64,000 nt of DNA. Origin: Calothrix sp. PCC 7716. GTDB lineage: Bacteria > Cyanobacteriota > Cyanobacteriia > Cyanobacteriales > Nostocaceae. Below, one piece after another: positions 36,071 to 48,174 of the stretch (position 1 is its first letter; every line of letters starts with the position of its first letter). The translations under genes were made by a program, and so were the position numbers. The stretch is taken from assembly GCF_019977735.1 (NCBI RefSeq), contig NZ_AP025018.1, positions 9,924,580-9,988,579 on the forward strand. The letters run 5' to 3'. The notes under the pieces are model-generated. The model was not told the origin of the DNA, made no database searches, and saw only the letters and a list, made by a program, of their open reading frames with translations.

Positions 36071-36557
36071 AGAACCGCCCTGTGGTTGTATATACTAAAC
36101 CGTTTAGTCTTATAATATAGCTAAACTAAACCGACTAGTTCAGATGAATAAATCAGAAGTTCTTATATTTCCTGGCTTTACTTCGGTATATAAAAATAGT
36201 TCATGCTAACGAATAAAACGGTAGTTTATCTTTTGTATTTTTCCGGTAGCGGTAATTATTTTATGTTAAACGTAAATAACTACTGTTAATTTAAATACCC
36301 GTTGTTACTTAGAATACGGTCATTTAATTACTATTTAACCGTGTTAAGTATAAGATTTACTAATGAGTCTTGTGTTGTACTTACATCTGAATACACTTTT
36401 AACCATTGTTATTTTTTTACAAAATGTAATTTTCTGATAGTTATAGTCAAAACCAAAAATGCACTAACACAATTCAATAATTGATTGTGGGTAAATGTAT
36501 AGCTAATTTTTGAAGTGATGATGTGTTGGTTAATATATTAAACGGAACGTATTAGTA
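36071..36557. other. devB/tetR divergent regulatory region
   Basis: This 487-base spacer holds the devB promoter with two operator-like sites (36094-36139) near its left end. The rest is AT-rich. The region just before tetR (ATTAAACGGAACGT, about 36537-36550) has a half-site-like TAAACGG. No gene was seen. Confidence 0.5.
36094..36139 (-). promoter_or_regulatory. paired operator sites around the devB promoter
   Basis: Two near-palindromic 15-base sites, ACTAAACCGTTTAGT (36094-36108) and ACTAAACCGACTAGT (36125-36139), share 13 of 15 bases and are 31 bases apart, about three helical turns. Between them is an AT-rich TATAAT/ATTATA stretch that can serve as the -10 box of devB. A repressor bound here would block transcription. 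The divergent TetR protein is the obvious candidate. Confidence 0.6.
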
Positions 36558-37169
36558 ATGGCACGTATAAAAGCGAGAGAAATTGAGCGCGAGACGACTT
36601 TAGAAAAAATAGAGAAAATATTAACAGGTGCCATGCAAGAGTTTCTTGCACATGGGTATGCAGGTACAAGTATGGATAGAGTTGCAGCACGTGCGGGGGT
36701 GTCTAAAGCAACAGTATATAGCCATTTTCACGATAAAGAAAGATTATTTAAAGCTTTAATTCAACAATCCGCTCACAAAAAATTTGAAGATTTATTTGAT
36801 AATCTCCCACTTGAAGGAGAGCCTGAAGTGGTATTGCGACATTTAATTACAACCGCACTACATCGAATGATAAACGATAAAGAGCATCAAGCCTTCGTTC
36901 GGATATTAATAGGAGAATCTGGACGTTTTCCTGAATTAGCCAAAGCGTGGATTCACGATATTATGACACCGCCACTTAAAATTATTTGTGAATATCTAAA
37001 TAAACACCCAGAATTAAATATACCCGATGCTGAAGCGACAGTACGAATGATGATTGGCTCAATGGTGCATTTCATGATGACTCAAGAAATACTCCACGGA
37101 AAGGAAATTTTTCCAATGGAAACTGACCGTATGGTTGAATGTTTAATGTATCATATATTTAAAAATTAA
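36558..37169 (+). CDS. TetR/AcrR family regulator
   Basis: A DNA-binding repressor of 203 residues. The helix-turn-helix is TSMDRVAARAGVSKATVYSHFHDKERLFKALI at about residues 35-67, preceded by ILTGAMQEFLAHGYAG. The C-terminal part is an AefR-like ligand domain (LGESGRFPEL equivalent: IGESGRFPELAKAW). It is divergent from devBCA with 487 bases between. It probably represses devBCA via the sites at 36094-36139 and is relieved by an unknown ligand. Confidence 0.88.
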   Translation: MARIKAREIERETTLEKIEKILTGAMQEFLAHGYAGTSMDRVAARAGVSKATVYSHFHDKERLFKALIQQSAHKKFEDLFDNLPLEGEPEVVLRHLITTALHRMINDKEHQAFVRILIGESGRFPELAKAWIHDIMTPPLKIICEYLNKHPELNIPDAEATVRMMIGSMVHFMMTQEILHGKEIFPMETDRMVECLMYHIFKN

Positions 37170-37338
37170 TTTGGTAATATTTTTTACTATAGAGACAAGT
37201 ATTAGCGACTAAAGATATAAACAAACTATCTGTCCAATGTAACTTTAAAACTATCCAATACAAAACAGCCTCAGCCAACATTGTGGCACTAAATGCCAAT
37301 ATAATCAACCAATAAAACATTAAATTAGAAGGCATCAT
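37159..37338 (-). CDS. possible small membrane protein
   Basis: A 59-residue frame starts at ATG 37338 (MMPSNLMFYWLIILAFSAT) and ends at 37159, overlapping the tetR stop by 11 bases tail to tail. It has two hydrophobic segments separated by a short polar turn (KLHWTDS). The arrangement AEAVLYW followed by SLVANT recalls small cyanobacterial membrane proteins, but I cannot name a family; it may be the stub of a longer gene. Confidence 0.35.
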   Translation of the reverse strand: MMPSNLMFYWLIILAFSATMLAEAVLYWIVLKLHWTDSLFISLVANTCLYSKKYYQINF

Positions 37339-37426
37339 ATTCCCAATGGGTTAATCTTGTAAACTTCCGGAAAGGACTCAAAAAATAGTGGTGTAGTAAT
37401 TAGTAGTCCACAGAGGTAAAAATACT

Positions 37427-37897
37427 ATGCCAGTACACACTAACTCATATCCTATACTACAACTTGGTTCAGAAGGCGCCAAAGTAGAAGAGTTACAGCG
37501 GTTGTTAATGCCAAGACTTCCAGGACCAGACCGTTTTCCAGTTAATGGTATTTTTGGCTCTGAAACCGAACATGCAGTAGAGACAGCACAGTACCAATTT
37601 TTTCTCAAGCAAACAGGTATTGTTGACGAAATGCTTTGGAAGTCACTATATGCTAAAGCACCTGTAAATAAACCAGTACTGCGTCGCGGCGCCAAACATG
37701 AACTAGTAGCAATGGTACAAGAAGTCCTGAAGGATAATGGATTATATGGTGGCGCCATCGATGGTGACTTTGGTGCAGGTACAGAAACTGCCATTAAAAA
37801 TGTACAGCGTAACCGCCGTTTAACTATTGATGGTGTTATCGGAAATCAAACTTGGAAAGTTTTATGTGATATAGCTACCTTTGTAACTGTAAATTAA
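37427..37897 (+). CDS. peptidoglycan-binding domain protein
   Basis: A 156-residue protein made of two PG_binding_1 repeats: ILQLGSEGAKVEELQRLL ... VNGIFGSETEHAVETAQ and VLRRGAKHELVAMVQEVL ... IDGDFGAGTETAIKNVQRNRRL. No signal peptide is visible, which is odd for a wall-binding protein; non-classical export or a spore/phage-like role are possible. There is no catalytic domain. It lies 147 bases before the KefB-like antiporter gene. Confidence 0.85.
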   Translation: MPVHTNSYPILQLGSEGAKVEELQRLLMPRLPGPDRFPVNGIFGSETEHAVETAQYQFFLKQTGIVDEMLWKSLYAKAPVNKPVLRRGAKHELVAMVQEVLKDNGLYGGAIDGDFGAGTETAIKNVQRNRRLTIDGVIGNQTWKVLCDIATFVTVN

Positions 37898-38043
37898 TAC
37901 TTTTTATAGTACAAAAGCTCATTTAACCTTGCTTTCCTGCACGTTTATTAACATAAATAGTATAAATTTTAGCTTCGGCTATACCATAGAGATATAAAAG
38001 TTTGTATGCTGAGACTAATAGTCTTAATAATTCGTTAAAAACT

Positions 38044-40326
38044 GTGCAAGAAGATTTCAGATTAATAATTGATTTGGTTTCAGTTCTCGCTGTTGCTGCG
38101 TGTGGTGGTTTATTTGCTGCACTGTTGCGACAACCTGTATTGCTGGGGTACCTTATTGGCGGGATGGTCGTAGGTCCCACTGGACTGGGGCTAATAAAAG
38201 AATTAATTCAAGTCGAAACATTGGCACAGTTCGGTGTGGCGTTTCTGTTATTTGCGTTGGGAGTAGAGTTTTCGCTGGCAGAACTTAAGAAGGTTCAAGG
38301 TATCGCACTTGGGGGAGGTGCCGCCCAGATAATTCTAACAATAGCAGTTACGGTTTTGGTGTGTGGATTTTCAGGTTTTTGGGGAACCTTGCCAGCGAAG
38401 GGAGTATTTTTAGGGTCTATACTTTCTTTATCTTCAACTGCGGTTGTTCTCAAATGCTTAATGGAGCGTAATGAGACAGAAACACCTCACGGACAAGTTC
38501 TGTTGGGTATATTGGTTGTACAAGATTTAGCGCTAGGTTTAATGTTAGCAGTGTTACCTGCTCTCGATAAACCACCCGAATTAATAGGGGTAGCGGTATT
38601 AATGGCGCTCGTTAAAATTGGGTTGTTTACAGCAGGCGCCGTTGCTGTGGGAAAGTTCGTAATACCATCATTATTAAGGTTACTTGCGCGTACTGAGAGC
38701 AAGGAATTATTTTTATTGGGTGTGGTGGCGCTGTGTTTAGGAATTGCTCTATTAACCGAATATTTGGGACTTTCGATTGAAATGGGCGCCTTTGTTGCAG
38801 GGTTGATGATATCAGAAGTTGAATATGCTGACCAAACGTTAACATACGTGGAACCCTTGCGGGATATTTTCGCAAGCTTGTTTTTTGTTTCTATTGGGAT
38901 GTTAATTGACCCCTTATTTCTATGGAACAACCTGGAATTAATATTGGGATTGGTTGCTTTGGTATTAGTAGGCAAGTTTTTCATCGTCACACCAATCGTT
39001 AAATTATTCCGCTATCCATTGAAGACGGCAATTATAGCAGGTGTTGGGCTAGCGCAAATAGGGGAATTTTCGTTTGTACTTGCCAGTAAGGGTCAAGCTT
39101 TAGGTTTGGTATCGCGTCGCATTTATTCACTGATTTTAGGCACAACAGCAGTTACGCTGATTATTACACCATTTTTATTGCGGTTAATACCAATTGTGTT
39201 TGACTGGATAGAGTCAATACCTTGGTTGAAACCATATATTAGTGGTGAAGTGGGTCCCATAGAAGTTTCGGAAGATTTACCCTACAAAGACCATATAGTT
39301 GTTTGTGGTTATGGGCGGGTTGGTAAAAACCTGGTTAAATTGTTACAGATGCACGATTTGCCATTAGTCGTAATAGACCAGTCAGAAAGCCGAATTCAGC
39401 AGTTACGTGAAGCAAAATTACCGTATGTATACGGCAATTGTGCTAGCCTACATGTGTTAGAAACAGCAGGAGTAAATGCTGCCAGAGGAATGGCAGTTGC
39501 GCTTCCTGACCCAATGAGTAGTAGATTATCTCTAAAGCGGGCATTAGAATTATCGCCAGAACTTGATATAGTTTTGCGTGCGAATAATAACAAAAATATT
39601 GAGGTATTTTATCAATTAGGCGCCCGTGAGGTAGTACAGCCCGAATTTGAAGCTAGTTTACAAATGGCGACACATTTATTAACTGATGTGGGATTATCAC
39701 CAATAGTTATTCAGCGCGAAATGAAAGAAATTCGCGATCGTCATTATTTAGATTTGCGTCCAGAGGAAACCGAGTCAGAGTCAAGACGTGGTGTAAGGGA
39801 AGCAACACAAGACTTAAATCGTCGCTGGTATCCTCTTCCTTCTGGTTCACCTTTAATAGGGATGACGCTTGAACAAGCAGATATGCGTTACCTAACGGGA
39901 GTTAGTTTAATGGCTATCGAACGTGCAAACGGTAAGGAAATCGATTATCCTGACGGTAAAACCAAATTAGAGGAAGGCGATAAATTATTACTAGTTGGTC
40001 AAGATAGCGAATTTGCAGCATTGGACGAATTTGCTAGAGGACAAGCAACAATTCCTAATCAAAGTAGTGCGTGTCAGTGGATATTTGTCAGTAGCGAATG
40101 CAAATTAATTGGGAAAACACTTGAAAAAATAGAATTTCAAACAACTTTTGGGGTGCAAGTGCAAGCAATGCGTCGGGATGGTAGATTTATTCGTATTCCC
40201 GACGTACACACAGAGTTACAATCGCGTGACCAACTATTACTATGTGGCAATTTAACAGCGCTACAGCAACTTGAACAATTACTGGCGCCGTCGAATGTAA
40301 CAATACCCATAGCTACCATTAGATAA
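38044..40326 (+). CDS. KefB/RosB-type cation:proton antiporter with RCK domains
   Basis: A monovalent cation/proton antiporter (CPA2) of about 760 residues. Residues 5-390 form the membrane domain (QPVLLGYLIGGMVVGPTGLG, FGVAFLLFALGVEFSL, LSLSSTAVVLKCL). Then comes a TrkA-N/RCK NAD-binding domain (HIVVCGYGRVGKNLVKLL with GxGxxG), and two TrkA-C domains at the end (KLEEGDKLLLVGQ and RDQLLLCGN). The frame is open from TTG 38002, but GTG 38044 (VQEDFRLIIDLVSV) gives the more natural start. It should exchange K+ or Na+ for H+ under nucleotide control. Confidence 0.88.
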   Translation: MQEDFRLIIDLVSVLAVAACGGLFAALLRQPVLLGYLIGGMVVGPTGLGLIKELIQVETLAQFGVAFLLFALGVEFSLAELKKVQGIALGGGAAQIILTIAVTVLVCGFSGFWGTLPAKGVFLGSILSLSSTAVVLKCLMERNETETPHGQVLLGILVVQDLALGLMLAVLPALDKPPELIGVAVLMALVKIGLFTAGAVAVGKFVIPSLLRLLARTESKELFLLGVVALCLGIALLTEYLGLSIEMGAFVAGLMISEVEYADQTLTYVEPLRDIFASLFFVSIGMLIDPLFLWNNLELILGLVALVLVGKFFIVTPIVKLFRYPLKTAIIAGVGLAQIGEFSFVLASKGQALGLVSRRIYSLILGTTAVTLIITPFLLRLIPIVFDWIESIPWLKPYISGEVGPIEVSEDLPYKDHIVVCGYGRVGKNLVKLLQMHDLPLVVIDQSESRIQQLREAKLPYVYGNCASLHVLETAGVNAARGMAVALPDPMSSRLSLKRALELSPELDIVLRANNNKNIEVFYQLGAREVVQPEFEASLQMATHLLTDVGLSPIVIQREMKEIRDRHYLDLRPEETESESRRGVREATQDLNRRWYPLPSGSPLIGMTLEQADMRYLTGVSLMAIERANGKEIDYPDGKTKLEEGDKLLLVGQDSEFAALDEFARGQATIPNQSSACQWIFVSSECKLIGKTLEKIEFQTTFGVQVQAMRRDGRFIRIPDVHTELQSRDQLLLCGNLTALQQLEQLLAPSNVTIPIATIR

Positions 40327-40349
40327 CCTGCGAGAATAGAAAAAATGTG

Positions 40350-40371
40350 AAGACCGAGTGTATTCGGTCTT
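40350..40371. terminator. bidirectional terminator between antiporter and hfq
   Basis: AAGACCGA and TCGGTCTT form an eight-pair stem with loop GTGTAT, followed by T on the plus strand; it separates two convergent genes. Confidence 0.7.
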
Positions 40372-40377
40372 TTACCT

Positions 40378-40593
40378 TTAACCTAAAGGCTTTATGTAAG
40401 CAATAGCCTGCTTCCAAATAGTCACTTTCTGACCGCTGCTATCTTGAACTAACATGCACTGTAAATCTTGCCATAATATTTTGCCACTGATAACATCACC
40501 TGTTGAAAGCTTAACTTCAACTTGCGAAGTTTCTTTAATCAAGTTTTGGACTTGACGAACACTTGGTAAAGAGGTATCGAATTCTGTAAGCAT
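40378..40593 (-). CDS. hfq: Hfq, cyanobacterial type
   Basis: A 71-residue Sm-fold protein. The N-terminal TSLPSVRQVQNLIKE and the Sm1/Sm2 parts VEVKLSTGDVISGKILWQD and IWKQAIAYIKPL match cyanobacterial Hfq. Cyanobacterial Hfq lacks the RNA-binding residues of the enterobacterial protein and instead binds the type IV pilus motor PilB, being needed for motility and DNA uptake (established in Synechocystis). It is divergent from dapF, a neighbourhood conserved in cyanobacteria. This links it functionally to the hmp locus 8 kb away. Confidence 0.88.
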   Translation of the reverse strand: MLTEFDTSLPSVRQVQNLIKETSQVEVKLSTGDVISGKILWQDLQCMLVQDSSGQKVTIWKQAIAYIKPLG

Positions 40594-40649
40594 TTTGAGT
40601 AAAGATAAAATAATAAACTTTCATCCTTGATAATTCATCTAGAGGGTAA

Positions 40650-41489
40650 ATGGCAATAGAATTTACTAAGTATCACGGTTTAGGTAACGACTTTATTTTG
40701 GTTGATAATCGCTCAACCTTAACTCCAGCAATTACTCCATCTCAAGCGATTAAATTTTGCGACCGTCATTTTGGCATAGGTGCCGATGGTGTAATTTTTG
40801 CCATGCCGGGTCAAAATGGTACTGACTACACAATGCGAATATTTAACTCCGATGGTTCAGAACCAGAAATGTGTGGTAATGGTATTCGTTGTATGGCAGC
40901 ATTTCTAGCTGATTTAGAAGGCACATCACGCCAAAGCGACAAATATCTTATTCATACGCTAGCAGGCACAATTACTCCTCAACTAATGCCTGACGGGCAA
41001 GTTAAAGTAGATATGGGAGAACCTCGCTTACTTGCTGGAGAAATTCCTACTACGCTATGTCCTCCCGACCAAAAAGTTGTCGAACATCCAATTGAAGTCA
41101 ATCGTAAAACTTGGGAAGTTACCTGTGTTAGCATGGGCAACCCGCACTGTATCACCTTCGTTGAAGATGTTGCAGCAATAAATCTTGAAGAGATTGGTTC
41201 CAAATTTGAACATCATCCAGCCTTTCCACAGCGTACCAACACAGAATTTATCCAAATAGTGCGTCGAGACTACGTAAAAATGCGCGTTTGGGAACGTGGT
41301 GCTGGAATAACACTAGCTTGCGGAACAGGCGCCTGTGCATCATTAGTAGCAGGCGTACTAACAGGAAAATGCGACCGTATAGCCACCGTCGAACTTCCTG
41401 GAGGACTATTAGAAGTAGAATGGTCAAACATCGACCAACGAGTTTATATGACAGGACCTGCCGAAAGAATCTTTACAGGTAGATTGTAG
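40650..41489 (+). CDS. dapF: diaminopimelate epimerase
   Basis: Converts LL- to meso-diaminopimelate, the penultimate step of lysine synthesis and a building block of peptidoglycan. The two active-site cysteines are visible in [13 protein letters not shown] and [11 protein letters not shown]; the start [21 protein letters not shown] is standard. At 279 residues the length is normal. It is divergent from hfq with 56 bases between and is followed by the GGCGCC inverted repeat and then the rRNA operon. Confidence 0.96.
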   Translation: MAIEFTKYHGLGNDFILVDNRSTLTPAITPSQAIKFCDRHFGIGADGVIFAMPGQNGTDYTMRIFNSDGSEPEMCGNGIRCMAAFLADLEGTSRQSDKYLIHTLAGTITPQLMPDGQVKVDMGEPRLLAGEIPTTLCPPDQKVVEHPIEVNRKTWEVTCVSMGNPHCITFVEDVAAINLEEIGSKFEHHPAFPQRTNTEFIQIVRRDYVKMRVWERGAGITLACGTGACASLVAGVLTGKCDRIATVELPGGLLEVEWSNIDQRVYMTGPAERIFTGRL

Positions 41490-41490
41490 A

Positions 41491-41547
41491 GTGCGTGGCG
41501 CCACCAACAATCTCAACAAGAAACAACAATTTAGTGGCGCCACGCAC
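41491..41547. terminator. inverted repeat with GGCGCC arms after dapF
   Basis: GTGCGTGGCGCCAC (41491-41504) and GTGGCGCCACGCAC (41534-41547) are exact 14-base inverted arms with a 29-base loop. Each arm contains a GGCGCC palindrome. It starts two bases after the dapF stop and could terminate dapF ahead of the rRNA promoter; no T-run follows. Confidence 0.55.
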
Positions 41548-41635
41548 CATCAATTAGTGAAACAATATATTTGATAGGGTTTCTGGCTGTTTGAGTAGGC
41601 ACTAAAAATATTTTGAAAAATTTTTCCAAAAAGGC

Positions 41636-41664
41636 TTGACATTCTCTGGTGGACTCGTTATCTT
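41636..41664 (+). promoter_or_regulatory. rRNA operon promoter
   Basis: TTGACA at 41636-41641 and TATCTT at 41659-41664 are spaced by 17 bases, a good sigma-70-type promoter about 225 bases before the 16S gene. The first is preceded by an AT-rich stretch (TTTGAAAAATTTTTCC) like an UP element. Confidence 0.7.
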
Positions 41665-41888
41665 AAATAGGTCGGCAGCGAGAAAGAAGCTGCAAACAAC
41701 CGAACCGAGAAAAAATAATAGTTTGAAAGCCAAGTAACAAGTCAATCCTCGTCAAAGCAATGCATTAAATGAGTTTTGCTTCGGCAAAACAAGATGAGGG
41801 TTCTGAAAAGAATTTTCACAAGGAAGCTAAACAAACAAGTGCCTAGTAATAAGCGATTCATCGCTTTTCTGAGCATTAAATCCAACCA

Positions 41889-43375
<1,487 letters not shown>

Positions 43376-43707
43376 AGGGAGACCTACCCAACTTGCTTGT
43401 AATAAGCACTTCAGTGCTTAAAAACCAACAAGAAGGTCATCACCTAGGTCGAGAGAGAATTGACTTTGGCTTCAAACTATTATCCGATTCGGATTAATTA
43501 AAAATGAAAAGTAAGTATATATACAGTCAGCAACTAGAGTTATTAAGATAACTAAGCCTGCTGGATGTATTTCCAGTAAGAACCTTGAAAACTGCATAGT
43601 GACGCAAATTGTAGGCAGTAACCGTGTTGAGTTTAATTACGCTCAGTAATTATTACGAGAAGCACACGGGTATTGAATTACAAACAATCCTTTAAATTGA
43701 TTAAATT
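43376..43707 (+). other. 16S-23S internal transcribed spacer without tRNA
   Basis: About 330 bases. GACCTA (43381) and TAGGTC (43446-43451) close the D1-D1' helix. GAACCTTGAAAACTGCATAG is the usual conserved block (D4/antiterminator region). The tRNA-Ile and tRNA-Ala genes often found here are absent. Confidence 0.85.
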
Positions 43708-46528
<2,821 letters not shown>

Positions 46529-46664
46529 AAAATCAATTCAAAGCGCGTCACTGTGCAGTCTTCAGGGTTTAAGCAGTGCTGAGTGGAAAGTGCTGAGTGC
46601 GCTCGTAATTAATTTGTTTTACTCAGCACTCAGAACGAGCGCACTCATTACTCAAAAAGTTTTT
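46529..46664 (+). repeat. 23S-5S spacer with AGTGCTG repeat
   Basis: The 136-base spacer holds CAGTGCTGAGTGGAAAGTGC, GCGCTCGT and the inverted ACTCAGCACTCAGAACGAGC, the same repeat family as 14477-14534 and 55590-55816. Confidence 0.75.
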
Positions 46665-46782
46665 CCTGGTGCTAATTGCGTGGTGGAACCACTCTGATAC
46701 CATCCCGAACTCAGTTGTGAAACGCCGCAGCGGCTACGATAGTTGGAGAGTTGTCTCCTGCAACAATTGCTCGGTGCCAGGG
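46665..46782 (+). rRNA. rrf: 5S ribosomal RNA
   Basis: CCTGGTGC at the start pairs with GTGCCAGG at the end; the conserved core CATCCCGAACTCAG is present. It is about 118 bases. Confidence 0.92.
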
Positions 46783-46796
46783 CAATATTACAAAAC

Positions 46797-46836
46797 AAAA
46801 GCCTTCTCTTACTTGTAAGGGAGGCTTTTTGTTTTT
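46797..46836 (+). terminator. rRNA operon terminator
   Basis: AAAAGCCTTCTCTTAC pairs with GTAAGGGAGGCTTTT (one bulge), followed by TGTTTTT, 14 bases after 5S. Confidence 0.85.
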
Positions 46837-46938
46837 GGCGCCCTTCCTTGCAGAACTTTTTACCTATAACCAAAATTATTTAATACAATTACTAAAAAGG
46901 CGCCTGATCCAAATCCTCCTTCTTGACACACGTAGATT

Positions 46939-48000
46939 ATGTCACTTCTAACAAAAGCCTTAGAGCGAATCCTAAAGTGGCTAGAAGAATACAGACCATA
47001 CGATGTCTCATTTTTACAACCAGGACTTTCTAAAAACGAGATAGAAATAATTACTGAAGGACTACCATTTAAATTACCGCATGAAGTTTACGAATTGTAT
47101 CAATGGAAAAACGGTACAAGTCAAGGAGATGAATATTGGGAATTTGGCTTATTTTTTGACTCCTGGAGTTTTAAACCCTTGAATTTAGTAGTCAATGAGT
47201 ATTTGTCTCAACATTATCAATATCGACATCATTATATATACGATAATCAGTATTTTTTTCCAGTTAATAATCGTTACACACTTCCTATTTTTTTTGGAAA
47301 TGTAACGTGTGATGCAGGTTATACAATTATTGATAAATATAAAGAAAACAGCTATGTGTATTTTATTAACTATAAGGGCGGAGGCTGTGAAATTCTGGCT
47401 AGATATATAAGTTTGACTAATATGATGTTAACAATAGCAGATTGTTATGAGGCAGGAGCTTACTATGTATATGAAACCACTTATAGAATGTATGCTAACG
47501 CCTGTCAAAATTATCAAACTGATCCGGACCCAAAATTTGTAAAAGAAACGATAGATAAAATTTATTGGAAATATAATTTTGGAGTTAAAAATCTTGCAGT
47601 AGCAGAACTCGAATCGCAATTTCACGATGGGTCATTAACTGACGAGTCTCTAGCTTTTCTTGAGGATGATCTAATCAAGTTTAAGCCACCAAGTGCAGTA
47701 GCACTGCTAATTAAGATACTACAGAGCTTGGAAGAGTATCCGATTTCATTGGAAGAAGTAAGTATTAAGGAGCGTATAGCTAAGATTTTAGGATACATTG
47801 GCGATGCTCAAGCGATAGACCCTTTAATTACAGTTTTACAAGATGACTTTTGGCAAACTCGATATTCAGCTGCTCTTTCGCTTGCTCTTCTTAAGGATAA
47901 AAAGGCGATACAACCATTATCTCAACTTATTTTTGATGAAAATGAAGATGTTCGGTATGCGGCTAATATGGCTATAAAACAATTAAGTGATGGTGCGTGA
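46939..48000 (+). CDS. SMI1/KNR4 domain protein with HEAT repeats
   Basis: A 353-residue protein. Residues 15-165 are an SMI1/KNR4 (SUKH) fold: LQPGLSKNEIEIITEGLPFKLPHEVYELYQWKNGTSQ and later LPIFFGN. Residues 265-350 hold two to three HEAT/PBS-lyase repeats (IGDAQAIDPLITVLQDDFWQTRYSAALSLALL split, then KAIQPLSQLI). SMI1/KNR4 proteins often are immunity proteins to polymorphic toxins or contact-dependent inhibition toxins. No toxin gene was found next to it, so the role is open. It is preceded by the rRNA operon terminator. Confidence 0.82.
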   Translation: MSLLTKALERILKWLEEYRPYDVSFLQPGLSKNEIEIITEGLPFKLPHEVYELYQWKNGTSQGDEYWEFGLFFDSWSFKPLNLVVNEYLSQHYQYRHHYIYDNQYFFPVNNRYTLPIFFGNVTCDAGYTIIDKYKENSYVYFINYKGGGCEILARYISLTNMMLTIADCYEAGAYYVYETTYRMYANACQNYQTDPDPKFVKETIDKIYWKYNFGVKNLAVAELESQFHDGSLTDESLAFLEDDLIKFKPPSAVALLIKILQSLEEYPISLEEVSIKERIAKILGYIGDAQAIDPLITVLQDDFWQTRYSAALSLALLKDKKAIQPLSQLIFDENEDVRYAANMAIKQLSDGA

Positions 48001-48174
48001 CGGTACATGGTTACTTGTTTTGCTTCTGGTTTATTCATGCCCTGAACGCACCCTACGTTACATAATATGTAGGTGCCAGATAATTTTTAGAATATAAACG
48101 CCACAAGGCGCCGGGATCATGTCTCCCAACGCTTGTGTATTTGTTTATTAGCATGGCTGTGTTTAGATATTACT
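48001..48174. other. intergenic region
   Basis: A 174-base spacer between convergent SMI1/KNR4 and hmpF genes with one GGCGCC site. I see no clear terminator or gene. Confidence 0.4.

Noticed and set aside
36071-36200. NtcA site (GTA-N8-TAC) in front of devB
   Set aside because: GTATATACTAAAC starts well but lacks the TAC at the right distance.
36302-36484. A 60-residue plus-strand frame between devB and tetR
   Set aside because: Cys/Phe/Tyr-rich AT-driven translation, no ribosome site, and it occupies a regulatory region.
43376-43707. Possible tRNA genes in the 16S-23S spacer
   Set aside because: No GGGCTATTAGCTCAG-type or T-loop GGTTCGA sequences are present.
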